A model generated the notes under the pieces. It was given only the letters and a program-made list of their open reading frames with translations, made no database searches and was not told where the DNA came from. Source: an aff. Roholtiella sp. LEGE 12411 (GTDB lineage: Bacteria; Cyanobacteriota; Cyanobacteriia; Cyanobacteriales; Nostocaceae). Taken from it: DNA of 64,000 nt. The stretch covers positions 1 through 64,000 of the forward strand of contig NZ_JADEXR010000014.1 of assembly GCF_015206995.1 (NCBI RefSeq), given 5' to 3'. Every line of letters begins with the position of its first letter. The stretch's first letter is position 1. Shown here in pieces: positions 27,516-38,171 of this stretch. A program made the position numbers and the translations under genes.

Positions 27516-27881
27516 ATGAGTACAGTTCTGATTGTGGAAGACAGTATCGCGCAAAGAGAGATGATTACAGACCTCCTGAAAGCAACTGGCCTAACAGTCA
27601 CCCATGCCAGTGATGGACTAGAAGCGTTGGAGGCAATTCAAAGCGCACCTCCCGATTTAGTGGTATTGGATATTGTCATGCCCCGGATGAACGGCTACGA
27701 AGTTTGTCGTCGGTTAAAGTCAGATCCGAAAACCCAAAATGTCCCTGTAGTAATGTGTTCTTCTAAAGGCGAAGAATTTGATCGCTACTGGGGTATGAAG
27801 CAAGGTGCAGACGCCTACATAGCCAAACCATTTCAACCAACTGAGTTGGTGGGAACAGTCAAACAACTGCTGCGAGGATAA
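27516..27881 (+). CDS. hmpB: HmpB, CheY-like response regulator
   Basis: A 121-residue single-domain receiver with acidic residues in LIVEDS (5-10), phospho-acceptor D52 in VVLDIVMP and the conserved lysine in AKPF near residue 104. It would accept phosphate from the CheA-like HmpE. An AGGAGG site lies just upstream of the ATG. The next gene starts 13 bp after its stop. PilH/PilG-like action on the pilus is the family expectation. Confidence 0.88.
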   Translation: MSTVLIVEDSIAQREMITDLLKATGLTVTHASDGLEALEAIQSAPPDLVVLDIVMPRMNGYEVCRRLKSDPKTQNVPVVMCSSKGEEFDRYWGMKQGADAYIAKPFQPTELVGTVKQLLRG

Positions 27882-27894
27882 GGATGAAAACAAT

Positions 27895-28425
27895 ATGGTA
27901 AGCAAACCGGACTTTTTAAGCGGAAGTGGTCAAGACCACTTCCGTCCTGAATTACAAGTAGAAAGTCCTGAAGGTGAGTTACATTTGAGATTTTACATTC
28001 CCTCGCATCAGGAGTTTGCACTACAAGCAACTGGCATCCGGGAGGTAATTGAACTAAGTCCTGATAGAATCACTCCGATTCCTAATGCTTCTCCTTTACT
28101 TTTGGGTACTCTAAATTTACGAGGTCGAGTTATTTGGGTGGCTGATTTGGGTCAATTTCTTGGAGAAGCAAGTGCATTAAACACAGATAGAGCTGAAATT
28201 CCGGTGATTGCCATTGAAGAGCAAGACACAATAGTGGGTTTAGCAGTAGAGGAAATTGGTGGTATGGACTGGCTGGATATACAGCATCTCATGCCACCAA
28301 CTGGTGTTCCAGATACTATGGCTCCCTTTTTGCGCGGAGAGTGGTTATTAGATACTAAAAAAAATCAATGTCTACGACTGCTCGATCAAATGGCAATTTT
28401 GCGGAGTGCACGGTGGGCAGGATGA
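27895..28425 (+). CDS. hmpC: HmpC, CheW-like adaptor
   Basis: The 176-residue protein is a CheW-domain adaptor, with the conserved pattern [39 protein letters not shown] and VAVEEIGGM. CheW proteins join chemoreceptors to the CheA kinase in membrane arrays. Its stop codon overlaps the first candidate ATG of hmpD (ATGA at 28422), indicating translational coupling. An N-terminal extension of about 40 residues is rather polar. Confidence 0.88.
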   Translation: MVSKPDFLSGSGQDHFRPELQVESPEGELHLRFYIPSHQEFALQATGIREVIELSPDRITPIPNASPLLLGTLNLRGRVIWVADLGQFLGEASALNTDRAEIPVIAIEEQDTIVGLAVEEIGGMDWLDIQHLMPPTGVPDTMAPFLRGEWLLDTKKNQCLRLLDQMAILRSARWAG

Positions 28426-28439
28426 AATTGGAGGAGGAA

Positions 28440-31385
28440 ATGGCAGCAAGTATTGATGATTACGAGCCAAGATATCAGCTGGCGATGACAGCCTATGTAC
28501 AAAGGAACTATGAAGTTGCCGCTACTTTAGTTGACCAAGTGGTGCAAAGTTTCCCAAATGACCCTAACTCTCGTTTGTTACGGGGTCACATCTACTACGT
28601 TTTGCAGCAGTACGATGTAGCGCAAGAAGAATATCTACAGGTGTTGCATTTAACTGACGATCAAGAAATCATTGGTTTTGCCAATAATGGACTTGAAAAT
28701 ATTAATCAACACCTTCAAATACTAGGTAGTCAAGGTGATGCATCAGTAGATCAAGAGCAAATCAATCCCATAGAGATATCTGATTCTCTGGTACATAATG
28801 AACAAGAATTTGCAGATTTGGGTACTAGTAAGGAGTTTGATATCAGTAGCCTTGATTTAAAATCCTTTGGGGAGCATCAACAAGCTGTGAATGCACTGGA
28901 AGAGCTATCCTTAAACAGTTCATTTGACATACCCACAGACAGCATTGAATTTGAGAGAATATCAGATTCATCGATAACTTTTGGTGAAGATCCTTTTGCT
29001 TTTAATCAACAATTACAGGAGCAAGAGGTGGATGGCATCAATTGGCAGGAGCAAGCAGAATTAGAGTTACCCGCTTTCTGGCAACAAGATATCTCAGAAG
29101 AGAGTTTTGAAGAACCACTAGTGAATGGTAATTTTCTAGATTTGGGCGCAAATCTAACTAACGAAAGTTCGGCAATTGACAAAAATAACAATAACTATTC
29201 ACCTTTTGCCTCGGCTAATTCACAAACCATAAATAGCCAGAATAACTCTTCTGATTTCTTGATTGATTCCGAAGCTCAAAAAGCTAGTATTGAGAATTTG
29301 GAATTTCAAAAAACTAATCTGGTGGATGAAAACTTATTGATCGTCGAAATAGAACTTAAGAATGATTCAATAGCATCAAATAGCCTTGATTATACCAATC
29401 AAGATAATTTGTTGCGTCAGAAACAAATTGGGATTACAGAAGATTTGCAGCCGAAAAATACAGAGGTATCATCATCTTTTAATAATGGCAATTTTGCCCT
29501 GAAAGAAAAGCAGTTAAAATCAGATAAACTCATAGAAAAGAACAATTCTTATGATGATGAAAATTTTGATCTTGAAGCGTTTGAGTCTGCTTTTGGTTCA
29601 GAGGAATTAACATCTAGTGGAGATACTGAAGATACAAGTAGTATACAAACTGGAGAAAATTCTAAAAGCAATATAGAATTTTTAGACGATTTTGAAGAAT
29701 TTGACGATCTAGGGAATATTCCGGGGTTTGACCTGATAGGAGAAGATTCTAACTTCGGTGATATGGCAATGCATTCTGGTGCATTAGAAACCAATGGCGA
29801 TCTAGGCAGTAAAGACGTGGAGCCTATTGCAACTAATGTAGCTAGCGATCGCGAAGAAGAACTGTTCACAATTACTAGCTCACATGAAGCAGTCCCAGTT
29901 TTTACCCAAACAGATGTCTCGAAGATAGAACCTAATGTTACGGTCGAGCAGGGTTTGTTAGCGCCGTTAGAAAACGCTCCTATCCAAAGCAAACAGTGGT
30001 TAGTTGCTGGGAGCGTGGGTATTATATCGGCACTGGTTGTAGCTACAGTCAGCTTTGTAGCCACTACATTTTCTCCAGCGCAACAACGGGAATCAGTCAG
30101 GAACACAGGTTGGGCAATGTCACTAGCCGCTGGGATAGCAGGTTTTGCTACCGCAGGCTTCATGGGGACTCTCACACTCAAGCAAATTCGGCGTACAACT
30201 GACGATTTGCAAACTCAGTTTGATGCTGTACGCCAAGGAAATCTCAATGCTCAAGCCACAGTATATTCTGAAGATGAATTTGGGCAGCTAGCCGCTGGTT
30301 TTAATGAAATGGCGCGTGTAATTTTCACCACTACCAATGAAGCCCAGCGTAAAGCCGATGAACAAGAGGAGGCCAAAGAAAACCTGCAACGCCAAGTGAT
30401 TCGTCTGTTGGACGATGTGGAAGGAGCAGCTAGAGGAGATTTAACGGTACAAGCGGAAGTGACAGCCGACGTACTCGGAGCTGTAGCCGATGCCTTTAAC
30501 CTGACAATTCAGAACCTGCGAGATATTGTGCAACAGGTAAAAGTGGCAGCCAAGGAAGTAACCAAAGGTGCAACTAACTCCGAAACTTTTGCGAGAGCCT
30601 TATCTAGTGATGCTTTGCGACAAGCGGAAGAGTTGGCAGTCACGCTTAATTCCGTACAGGTGATGACCGATTCGATTCAGCGGGTAGCAGAGGCGGCGCG
30701 GGAAGCAGAAACTGTTGCCCGCGATGCTAGCACTATTGCTCTTAAAGGCGGGGAAGCAGTAGAAAATACCGTAGCGGGTATTTTGGAAATTCGGGAAACT
30801 GTTGCCGAAACTACCCGAAAAGTCAAACGACTGGCGGAATCCTCGCAAGAAATTTCTAAAATTGTGGCGTTGATTTCCCAGATTGCTTCTAGAACCAACT
30901 TGCTGGCACTCAATGCTAGTATTGAGGCGGCAAGGGCAGGAGAAGCCGGACGTGGGTTTGCGATCGTAGCGGATGAAGTGCGTCAATTAGCGGACAAATC
31001 TGCCAAATCTTTGAAGGAAATTGAACAAATTGTGATGCAAATCCAAAGCGAAACAGGCTCTGTAATGACCGCGATGGAAGAAGGCACACAACAGGTAATT
31101 AAAGGCACAAAATTGGCAGAAGAAGCCAAGCGATCGCTAGAAAACATCATTCAAGTGGCAAATCGTATTGACATTCTTGTGCGCTCAATTACTACTGATA
31201 CTGTGGAACAGACGGAAACCTCCCGCGCCGTTGCTCATGTAATGCAGTCAGTGGAACTCACAGCACAAGAAACTTCCCAGGAAGCGCAGCGAGTTTCTGG
31301 TGCTCTACAAAACCTAGTAGGTGTATCCCGCGACTTGATTGCCTCCGTTGAACGTTTCCGAGTGGAAACTATGGAAACCAGGTAA
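28440..31385 (+). CDS. hmpD: HmpD, methyl-accepting chemotaxis-like receptor with TPR input domain
   Basis: The 981-residue protein starts [20 protein letters not shown]. Residues about 1-95 look like tetratricopeptide repeats, about 100-510 form a long acidic, Asn/Ser-rich low-complexity linker, then come two membrane helices (about 519-545 and 555-577), HAMP-like segments and the receptor signalling domain with the hairpin tip [20 protein letters not shown] (about 820-840). Only about ten residues separate the helices, so there is no periplasmic sensor; input probably comes through the cytoplasmic TPR region. ATG 28440 has GGAGGAGG just upstream; ATG 28422 and an earlier in-frame ATG at 28368 inside hmpC are alternatives. 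Confidence 0.87.
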   Translation: MAASIDDYEPRYQLAMTAYVQRNYEVAATLVDQVVQSFPNDPNSRLLRGHIYYVLQQYDVAQEEYLQVLHLTDDQEIIGFANNGLENINQHLQILGSQGDASVDQEQINPIEISDSLVHNEQEFADLGTSKEFDISSLDLKSFGEHQQAVNALEELSLNSSFDIPTDSIEFERISDSSITFGEDPFAFNQQLQEQEVDGINWQEQAELELPAFWQQDISEESFEEPLVNGNFLDLGANLTNESSAIDKNNNNYSPFASANSQTINSQNNSSDFLIDSEAQKASIENLEFQKTNLVDENLLIVEIELKNDSIASNSLDYTNQDNLLRQKQIGITEDLQPKNTEVSSSFNNGNFALKEKQLKSDKLIEKNNSYDDENFDLEAFESAFGSEELTSSGDTEDTSSIQTGENSKSNIEFLDDFEEFDDLGNIPGFDLIGEDSNFGDMAMHSGALETNGDLGSKDVEPIATNVASDREEELFTITSSHEAVPVFTQTDVSKIEPNVTVEQGLLAPLENAPIQSKQWLVAGSVGIISALVVATVSFVATTFSPAQQRESVRNTGWAMSLAAGIAGFATAGFMGTLTLKQIRRTTDDLQTQFDAVRQGNLNAQATVYSEDEFGQLAAGFNEMARVIFTTTNEAQRKADEQEEAKENLQRQVIRLLDDVEGAARGDLTVQAEVTADVLGAVADAFNLTIQNLRDIVQQVKVAAKEVTKGATNSETFARALSSDALRQAEELAVTLNSVQVMTDSIQRVAEAAREAETVARDASTIALKGGEAVENTVAGILEIRETVAETTRKVKRLAESSQEISKIVALISQIASRTNLLALNASIEAARAGEAGRGFAIVADEVRQLADKSAKSLKEIEQIVMQIQSETGSVMTAMEEGTQQVIKGTKLAEEAKRSLENIIQVANRIDILVRSITTDTVEQTETSRAVAHVMQSVELTAQETSQEAQRVSGALQNLVGVSRDLIASVERFRVETMETR

Positions 31386-31416
31386 TTTGTCATTTGTCCT
31401 TTGTTATTTGTTTATG

Positions 31417-31447
31417 ACTCTTGACCCTTGACCCTTGACCCTTGACT
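31417..31447. repeat. Short tandem repeat between hmpD and hmpE
   Basis: ACTCTTGACCCTTGACCCTTG and onward: a 9-bp unit TTGACCC(TTG) repeated about four times in the 70-bp spacer. Similar (A/C)CCTTGAC and GTCAAAAGTC runs occur in several spacers of this window and are typical short repeats of Nostocales. Confidence 0.7.
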
Positions 31448-31455
31448 AAAAAACT

Positions 31456-34400
31456 ATGCTGCCGGAACAACAACAGCGGATTTTGGGCTACTTTATTGAA
31501 GAAGCCAGAGACCACCTGAATACAATTGAGCAGGGGTTGCTGAATCTTGAGGGTACCCTGAACGACCCGGAAATGATTAACGAAGTCTTCCGGGCGGCTC
31601 ACTCCATCAAAGGAGGAGCGGCGATGCTTGGTCTGACTAGTATCCAGCACACATCCCACCGTTTGGAAGATTGTTTCAAAGTTCTCAAAGAGCATCCAGT
31701 TCAGGTTGACGAAAAGTTAGAGTCTTTATTTCTTGGTGTGTCTGATACTCTAAAGGTGCTCTTAGAGCATTTGAGCGGACAGTTCGGTTTATCGGAAGAT
31801 GCAGCTAATACTCTGATGTCAGAAACTGAGCCGGTCTTTCAATGGCTGAATCAGCATCTCGAACAGCTTGTCGAAAAAGGTAGTAGTCAAGTAATAAATA
31901 GTACTTCTACACAGGAAATACATTCAAACTCTAAAGATAACCTTTCCACCCTCACAGAATTTTTCCTGCGGCGGGATATTCCCAGTTTGCCAGAAGACAC
32001 CCGAAAGGAATCTACAGAAATATTTTTCTCAGTAACACCCCAAGAGGTAAGTTCATCGTTCGCCATCGGGTCTTCAAGGGAGAAGACGTTGGCACAGCTA
32101 GACGCTAACGGACACAGCGAATCGGCGCTATCGCCAGTCACAGTCAAGGTAACTGATAGTTGGAGCGAGTTTCAAGCCCATGTGTTACAAACACTACGGA
32201 AAATGTTGCAACTGTTTAAGCAAACAACAACACCCGAAACGCGGCAAAATCTTCAGCAATGCTGTCAACAGTTAGTGAAACTTGGTGCAGCCCAGAATTT
32301 ATCTAAGTGGTGTGATTTGTGTCAAGCAGCAGCTAGCGCGATCGGTAATTCCGAAAACACTTATCTGACTTTAGCTAAAATCGTCATTACCGAAATCAAA
32401 CAAGCTCAGGAATTAGTTCTACAAGGTAGGGAAGCCGAAATTGTAATTAGTCAGCAACTAGAAGTCCTTTTAAGCTTTGTAGAAATTGAGTTGCTAGAAA
32501 CTACCCCCGACTTAGTTGATGAACAGCCTGCGGTTTTGACAGAATTATCAACTACGCCAGAGCCAATTCTATTCGCCAATACTCTCGATATCACTGATAA
32601 CGCCGCGCAGTTAGTGCCACCTATAGCGCCACCGCAAGATAGCATAACTAGCCTATCTGAGCTAACTGAGCAACTTAACCTCGACGACGAGCCAGGCGAT
32701 CGCTACACTAACGTCTTGGAAGAACACGCCTCTGTTGAATTACAACCAACATTAAAAGGCGCTGTTACTCAAAATACTCTTGCTATTAATCTTTTGCCAG
32801 AGCATGAAGACGAGATACATCCGATTAATAGTAGTATTGACCCCAATGGGCCAGAAGTAGGAATAGCTGAGTTAAATACACTTGCCGATTTATTTGAAGG
32901 TGAAACTCCCGATCTAGATGAAACCTGGCAACAAGAGAAAATCTTAGACACTGTTGCTACCGATGCATCAGGAATTGATTTCAGCAATTGTGACACTGAG
33001 GATGCTGAAACCGACTTATCTGATTTACTCTCGTTTGATGAAGAGATAAGCGACGATCAGCACCCACCAACCACAGCTGAGATAGAAGACTTATCCTTAT
33101 TATTTGGTGACAACTTTTTAGACAAGGAAAATCAAGAATCACAAAATCAACCAACATTTGCTACGACCGTAGAGTTTAGCAATATTGCGATTTCTAATCT
33201 AAATTTAGAATTTTCTCCCTTAAATATTTTACAAGAATTTACGGAAAGTTCTGGCGACTCTGAGCAATCTTTGCAGGAAATTACTCAGAAGAGGGACAAC
33301 GAAAACGATGTAGTTGAAGATTTACTGGTACAGGCACTAGATGATGATCAACCACTGCTCACAGGCGGAGGAACTCAACCAGAGACTGAAACTATCGCCA
33401 GTATGGAACTATCCACCAACCAACAAAACAATTTTGATAAATTATTCTTAGAAACTGGGTATGCAGAGTGGGTAGAGGAAATTACTCCTGACGACTATGC
33501 AGAATCACGTAGGAAGTCCCAGTCAGGCTTATCTTTGGAAAGTCTATTTGCTGAAACAGAAGAACATGCATTACCGTTTACAGGTGAGTTAGAACTAGGT
33601 GAATTATTTGATACTAATCCGCTAACCGCATCTGAGCTTTCTCACTTAGAGGATGACCTGAGCACCTTCTGGAACCAGGAAATCATCGCAGAACAACAGC
33701 ATGAATTCGATTCTGTCGTTGAGCAGGACGTGGCAAAGGCGTTAGAAGAAAGTTTGTTTACCGCGACTACTGATGACATATTTGCCGACAGTCAGCAGTC
33801 TATACCACCCAGTCTCGATCTAGAAGATTTTGATATAACTTTGCAGCAGCCAGAGCAGCAGCTAGATCTGCTATTCTCCTCAGATGCCAGAGATGATTTC
33901 TTTGAGGATTTAGCACCAATTAACTCAGCAATTTCCTCGACAATAGACAATAGCGCAACGTTAGCAAGTCTTGAAGCACCAGCAACTCCTATAGAGATTC
34001 ACAGCTTGTCGCCAGAACCAGAACCTTTGGATTTTATACCAGAGTTTACCAACCAGCCTACAGAGATATCATCTATAGATTCTCCCAAAACATTTGCTGA
34101 TCTGGAAATTGGTTTGTCTGACGCTTTCAATGACAACACAGATGAAAATTCACAACTGCTGTCTGAGGATATAGCTAACATTACTTATATTCAAATTGAG
34201 ACTACAGATAATATAAAAAATGATTTATCTTTTACAGAAACTGCGAACCAGGAAGAATTAGTAGAAAATGTAGAAAACACGGCAAACCTTGACTTGCAAA
34301 CCGTCAATGACTTTACACAAACAGTTATTCCGGAACCGATGGTAACAGGCTTAGACTTCAGCTTAGATGAGTCCAATCTGGAAACTGATGAAAATCTAGA

Positions 34401-36807
34401 AGCAGATTTGTCTGAGCATGTGTGCGATTTAGAAGAGACAGATAAACCTGCATTAGTAAATCAAGCAGAGAATAATATTGTTACCTCAACTGAAGAATTG
34501 GAAGTGGCATCAGTTGAAGCAGTTGCTGTAGAAAATGACAGCCCTATCCTAGATGAATTTGCCGAATTGGAAGCATTATTAGGACAGGAAGGAGCACCCA
34601 GCCCCAATACTACCTCCATACAAGAAATAGATTTTGCTGCTTTGGAAGCATTATTAGGTGCAGACAACGATGAGACAGCAGCCATATCTAACTATCAGCA
34701 GCCCTTCAAAACTCAACCCGTCTTGATACCGCTCAATACCGTTTCATCACCGCGCATAGATGATGAATTTGGTGACTTAGAAAAGTTGCTGGCAGAAGCG
34801 GATCAAACAATATCTCACTCATCACTTATAAAATCGAATACAGGAAAAACTCTACGCCCCTCCACTCGTCGTACTGCGAGATTTGAAGAAACAATGAAAG
34901 TTCCAGTCAAGCAACTGGACGATATGAGCAATTTAGTTGGAGAGTTGGTGGTAAATCGCAACACCCTAGAGCAGGATCATGAACGGTTGCGACAGGCACT
35001 AGATAACTTGCTGATTCAGGTGCAACAGCTATCAGATGTAGGGGCGAGGATGCAGGAGTTGTATGAGCGATCGCTACTAGAAGCCTCTCTTTTGGCTGGT
35101 CGCAAAACTAAAGACTCTGGCATTCCATCTGCTGACTCCAATTCCGACAGGGGTTTTAGCGAGCTAGAAATGGATCGCTTTACTCCTTTCCATACATTAT
35201 CCCAGCAAATGATTGAGCGCATTGTACGAGTGCGTGAGTCGGCTAGTGATATTGACTTTGTTACCGAAGAAACTGAGCGAGTGGCCCGGCAATTCCGCCA
35301 GGTAACTACACAGCTACAAGAAGGACTCACAAGAGCGCGAATGGTGCCTTTTGCCCAAACAATTGATCGCTGGCGGCGAGGAGTGCGCGACAATGCCATT
35401 AAATGTGGCAAACAAGTGGAGTTGGTCATCGAAGGTGGAGATACCTTAATTGACAAGATGATTTTGGATCATCTGACCGATCCGCTGACTCACATGCTGA
35501 ATAATGCGATCGCTCACGGTATTGAAACGGCAGACGAACGACAAGCCGTCGGAAAACCATCAGTGGGAATTATTACTATCCGTGCCTTTCACCAAGGCAA
35601 CCAAACCATCATTTCCGTAGGCGATGACGGCGCGGGTATTGATTCAGAACGAGTTAAGGCCAAGGCAGTGAAGATTGGCATGATTACAGAAGCTCAGGCA
35701 AAAACCATCTCTCACCTAGAAGTCTACGACCTGCTGTTCCAGTCTGGTTTTACAATCAAAGATCAGGCAGATGAAATCTCTGGTCGCGGTGTGGGTATGG
35801 ACGTAGTTCGCTCCGAGATTAGCGAAATTCGTGGGACAGTTAATACCAATTCCACTATTGGCAAGGGAACCACCTTCACCATCCGTCTGCCATTGACCCT
35901 GAGTATTTGTAAAGCCCTTTGCTGCGTTTCCGATAAAGCTCGCATTGCCTTCCCTATGGATGGTGTAGAAGATACGCTAGATATACCAGTCAAAAATATC
36001 CAGCACAATGCTAATGGGCAATCATTTATTTCCTGGCGTGATACACAGCTGCCATTCCGATCTCTGAAGGAACTTTTAACCTTCAATCGCCAGATCAGTC
36101 GTGGTAATGTCTATGGCGGTAATCGAGATGATGACATGGTTTCTGTTGTTGTGGTGCGATCGGGCAGTACTCTAATTGCTCTACAAATTGACCTGGTGCT
36201 GAGCGAACAAGAAATTGTGATTAAGCAATTTGAAGGGCCAGCGCCCAAACCCATTGGTGTAGCTGGTGCTACAGTCCTAGGTGATGGTCGTATTATGCCC
36301 ATTGCTGACGTGCTGGAAATAATTGATATCTTCCAAGGACGGATTTCTACACAAACTAGTGGCAGTTCTTGGCAACAAAAAGGTACTCCTACAGACCCGC
36401 CTGTTGTGAAGATTGACCCAACTGTGCTAATTGTCGATGACTCAATTACAGTCCGAGAGTTGCTCTCCCTGACGTTTAACAAGGCAGGTTATCGCGTAGA
36501 ACAGGCGCGTGATGGACAGGAAGCTTGGGATAAACTGCGCTCCGGTCTGCCTTGCGATATCGTATTTTGCGATATTGAAATGCCCCGTTGCGATGGTCTA
36601 GAGTTACTCTCTCGCATTCAGAAAGACTCGAACCTCAACCACCTGCCGATCGCTATGCTCACCTCGCGTGGTGCAGATAAGCACCGACAAATGGCAGTTC
36701 AACTCGGTGCTAGCGGCTACTTTACTAAGCCTTACCTAGAGGAAGCTCTACTGGAAGCTGCGGCGCGGATGCTCAAAGGGGAGAAACTCGTTAATAGTAA
36801 TGCTTAG
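31456..36807 (+). CDS. hmpE: HmpE, CheA-like hybrid histidine kinase
   Basis: This 1,783-residue protein has an N-terminal phosphotransfer domain with the phospho-acceptor H49 in AHSIKGGAAMLG, a second helical region near 235-345, a very long acidic Glu/Asp/Thr/Ser-rich linker (about 350-1130), the CheA dimerisation and ATPase core (about 1140-1480, with HMLNNAIAHGIET and GRGVGMDVVR), a CheW-like regulatory domain (about 1490-1630) and a C-terminal receiver (about 1655-1780, Asp in VFCDIEMP). Such PilL/ChpA-like kinases drive twitching and gliding motility. The linker is unusually long for a CheA. It starts 70 bp after hmpD across an ACCCTTG-repeat spacer. Confidence 0.88.
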   Translation: MLPEQQQRILGYFIEEARDHLNTIEQGLLNLEGTLNDPEMINEVFRAAHSIKGGAAMLGLTSIQHTSHRLEDCFKVLKEHPVQVDEKLESLFLGVSDTLKVLLEHLSGQFGLSEDAANTLMSETEPVFQWLNQHLEQLVEKGSSQVINSTSTQEIHSNSKDNLSTLTEFFLRRDIPSLPEDTRKESTEIFFSVTPQEVSSSFAIGSSREKTLAQLDANGHSESALSPVTVKVTDSWSEFQAHVLQTLRKMLQLFKQTTTPETRQNLQQCCQQLVKLGAAQNLSKWCDLCQAAASAIGNSENTYLTLAKIVITEIKQAQELVLQGREAEIVISQQLEVLLSFVEIELLETTPDLVDEQPAVLTELSTTPEPILFANTLDITDNAAQLVPPIAPPQDSITSLSELTEQLNLDDEPGDRYTNVLEEHASVELQPTLKGAVTQNTLAINLLPEHEDEIHPINSSIDPNGPEVGIAELNTLADLFEGETPDLDETWQQEKILDTVATDASGIDFSNCDTEDAETDLSDLLSFDEEISDDQHPPTTAEIEDLSLLFGDNFLDKENQESQNQPTFATTVEFSNIAISNLNLEFSPLNILQEFTESSGDSEQSLQEITQKRDNENDVVEDLLVQALDDDQPLLTGGGTQPETETIASMELSTNQQNNFDKLFLETGYAEWVEEITPDDYAESRRKSQSGLSLESLFAETEEHALPFTGELELGELFDTNPLTASELSHLEDDLSTFWNQEIIAEQQHEFDSVVEQDVAKALEESLFTATTDDIFADSQQSIPPSLDLEDFDITLQQPEQQLDLLFSSDARDDFFEDLAPINSAISSTIDNSATLASLEAPATPIEIHSLSPEPEPLDFIPEFTNQPTEISSIDSPKTFADLEIGLSDAFNDNTDENSQLLSEDIANITYIQIETTDNIKNDLSFTETANQEELVENVENTANLDLQTVNDFTQTVIPEPMVTGLDFSLDESNLETDENLEADLSEHVCDLEETDKPALVNQAENNIVTSTEELEVASVEAVAVENDSPILDEFAELEALLGQEGAPSPNTTSIQEIDFAALEALLGADNDETAAISNYQQPFKTQPVLIPLNTVSSPRIDDEFGDLEKLLAEADQTISHSSLIKSNTGKTLRPSTRRTARFEETMKVPVKQLDDMSNLVGELVVNRNTLEQDHERLRQALDNLLIQVQQLSDVGARMQELYERSLLEASLLAGRKTKDSGIPSADSNSDRGFSELEMDRFTPFHTLSQQMIERIVRVRESASDIDFVTEETERVARQFRQVTTQLQEGLTRARMVPFAQTIDRWRRGVRDNAIKCGKQVELVIEGGDTLIDKMILDHLTDPLTHMLNNAIAHGIETADERQAVGKPSVGIITIRAFHQGNQTIISVGDDGAGIDSERVKAKAVKIGMITEAQAKTISHLEVYDLLFQSGFTIKDQADEISGRGVGMDVVRSEISEIRGTVNTNSTIGKGTTFTIRLPLTLSICKALCCVSDKARIAFPMDGVEDTLDIPVKNIQHNANGQSFISWRDTQLPFRSLKELLTFNRQISRGNVYGGNRDDDMVSVVVVRSGSTLIALQIDLVLSEQEIVIKQFEGPAPKPIGVAGATVLGDGRIMPIADVLEIIDIFQGRISTQTSGSSWQQKGTPTDPPVVKIDPTVLIVDDSITVRELLSLTFNKAGYRVEQARDGQEAWDKLRSGLPCDIVFCDIEMPRCDGLELLSRIQKDSNLNHLPIAMLTSRGADKHRQMAVQLGASGYFTKPYLEEALLEAAARMLKGEKLVNSNA

Positions 36808-37000
36808 TTGGGGTTTACGTTATCTGTTGCCTTCTGATATCATGTCCCGCCAAAAGTGAGACAATCAAAAAAACTCAAAAATATTTGAGAGGTAAAAAAA
36901 TTGTCTCTAACTTCAATTGCGAAAATTAAAAATCTTGAAGTGCGGAATGAGGGTTTTATCCTTGTGAATATAACGTGAGTTCAATTACTGCGATCGCATA

Positions 37001-37191
37001 TATAGGACTAGTATTTGATTACTGAAAAAAATTCAGTACATCTTTCTTTATTACTTCTTCTCCATGCCCCATTCCCCATTGCCTCTTCGCCCCTAATCCC
37101 CAAAGGGGGCCCCGAGTTCCCCAGAGGGGGCCCCACCTTCTCCATTCGGTGTCTCTACGAGTCAGTTCACGAATCAAATCGGATTACTATA
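37001..37191 (-). repeat. Dispersed repeat family, longer copy
   Basis: Reverse-oriented relative of the copies at 18464 and 44274, with ends TATAGGACTAGTATTTGATT and ATCGGATTACTATA. It carries additional C-rich and GGGGGCCCC-containing sequence in its core. It fills much of the 450-bp gap after hmpE; the rest (36808-37000) shows no gene. Confidence 0.7.
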
Positions 37192-37258
37192 TCACTAACT
37201 GAAATTACTGATTTGGCTTTGTCTGGGGAGCGATCGCATCCCAAGATTGAGCAGTTTG

Positions 37259-37948
37259 TCAATCAATTAAACCTGCTTCTCTGGCTCTGATTTGAGTTAT
37301 TATTCGCAGATTTTTCCCTTGATTTTTCAACTCTTCACCATCAATTCCTAAAGCGTTTTGCAGCTTATCCCAGTAGTGACGCACCATGCGTTCAGATACA
37401 CTAATACGTTGAGCGATCGCTTTATCTTGTAATCCTTCTTGAAACGCTAAAGTCAGTAGTAACCGCCATTCTGGTTTTACTTGCAATTCCGAGTAAATTT
37501 CTTGAATATCTTTTGTATGAGTTAATCCCTGTAAAGCCCACTTAACTCTAGCGAGCATTTCTTTAGTAGAAAGACTTTTATCAGCAACTGTAAAGCCTCC
37601 TTTGTAAGCCTCAATCTCAGGCTTCATCCGCACCAATGTCCGAATATGGATGCTTTGGACAATGATATTCAGGTTAGGATAATTCTCCATCAAATTTCTG
37701 AGGAGTTGCATACCTGTATTAGTCGATGCCATTACTCCAGGCTTTTCTGGAATATAAATATCGATTACAACAAGGTCTGGCTGCAAAATTGACACTTGAT
37801 TTAGAGCATTTTCGGCGGTTTGAGCAGTGAAAATTTTAGCACTTGGATACTGAGAGCGTAGCACCTCAATTGTTCCATTTAGACACATCTGGTGACAATC
37901 AATTAACAAAAGTTTAAATGATGCCTTTTCTGGTAAATTTTGGCTCAT
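37259..37948 (-). CDS. LuxR/NarL-type response regulator
   Basis: The 229-residue protein has a receiver domain (about 10-130; phospho-acceptor D63 in LVVIDIYIP) and a C-terminal LuxR-type helix-turn-helix (about 155-225; LTLAFQEGLQDKAIAQRISVSERMVRHY). The first acidic pocket reads LLIDCH, where a second acid is usual, so phosphorylation may be weak or atypical. ATG 37948 is chosen over a TTG at 37969. No histidine kinase is adjacent. It is transcribed toward the hmp operon; the target genes cannot be told from sequence. Confidence 0.82.
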   Translation of the reverse strand: MSQNLPEKASFKLLLIDCHQMCLNGTIEVLRSQYPSAKIFTAQTAENALNQVSILQPDLVVIDIYIPEKPGVMASTNTGMQLLRNLMENYPNLNIIVQSIHIRTLVRMKPEIEAYKGGFTVADKSLSTKEMLARVKWALQGLTHTKDIQEIYSELQVKPEWRLLLTLAFQEGLQDKAIAQRISVSERMVRHYWDKLQNALGIDGEELKNQGKNLRIITQIRAREAGLID

Positions 37949-38171
37949 GCTTGCTAACTCGCCTTTCAACGCTTCTCCGATGAATAACTACTTCTTATTT
38001 AAGGGGTTTTCCTGACGCCGCGAGTATTTAATAGCAGGTAATACCTCCAATTGTCGGAAATAATCCTTCTCTTGTGAGATGTCGGTTTGCTCATATCCCC
38101 CGCTGTAAATAGCGATCGCATTGGCAAGTGATGGCTGTGAAGGTGTATGATATTATCGATTATTTATAAAA

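Noticed and set aside
35016-35456. 146-codon minus-strand frame inside hmpE
   Set aside because: It is antisense to the conserved CheA kinase core and has serine/arginine-rich composition typical of a shadow frame.
37015-37290. 91-codon plus-strand frame after hmpE
   Set aside because: It lies mainly in the dispersed repeat copy and overlaps the end of the LuxR-type regulator on the other strand.
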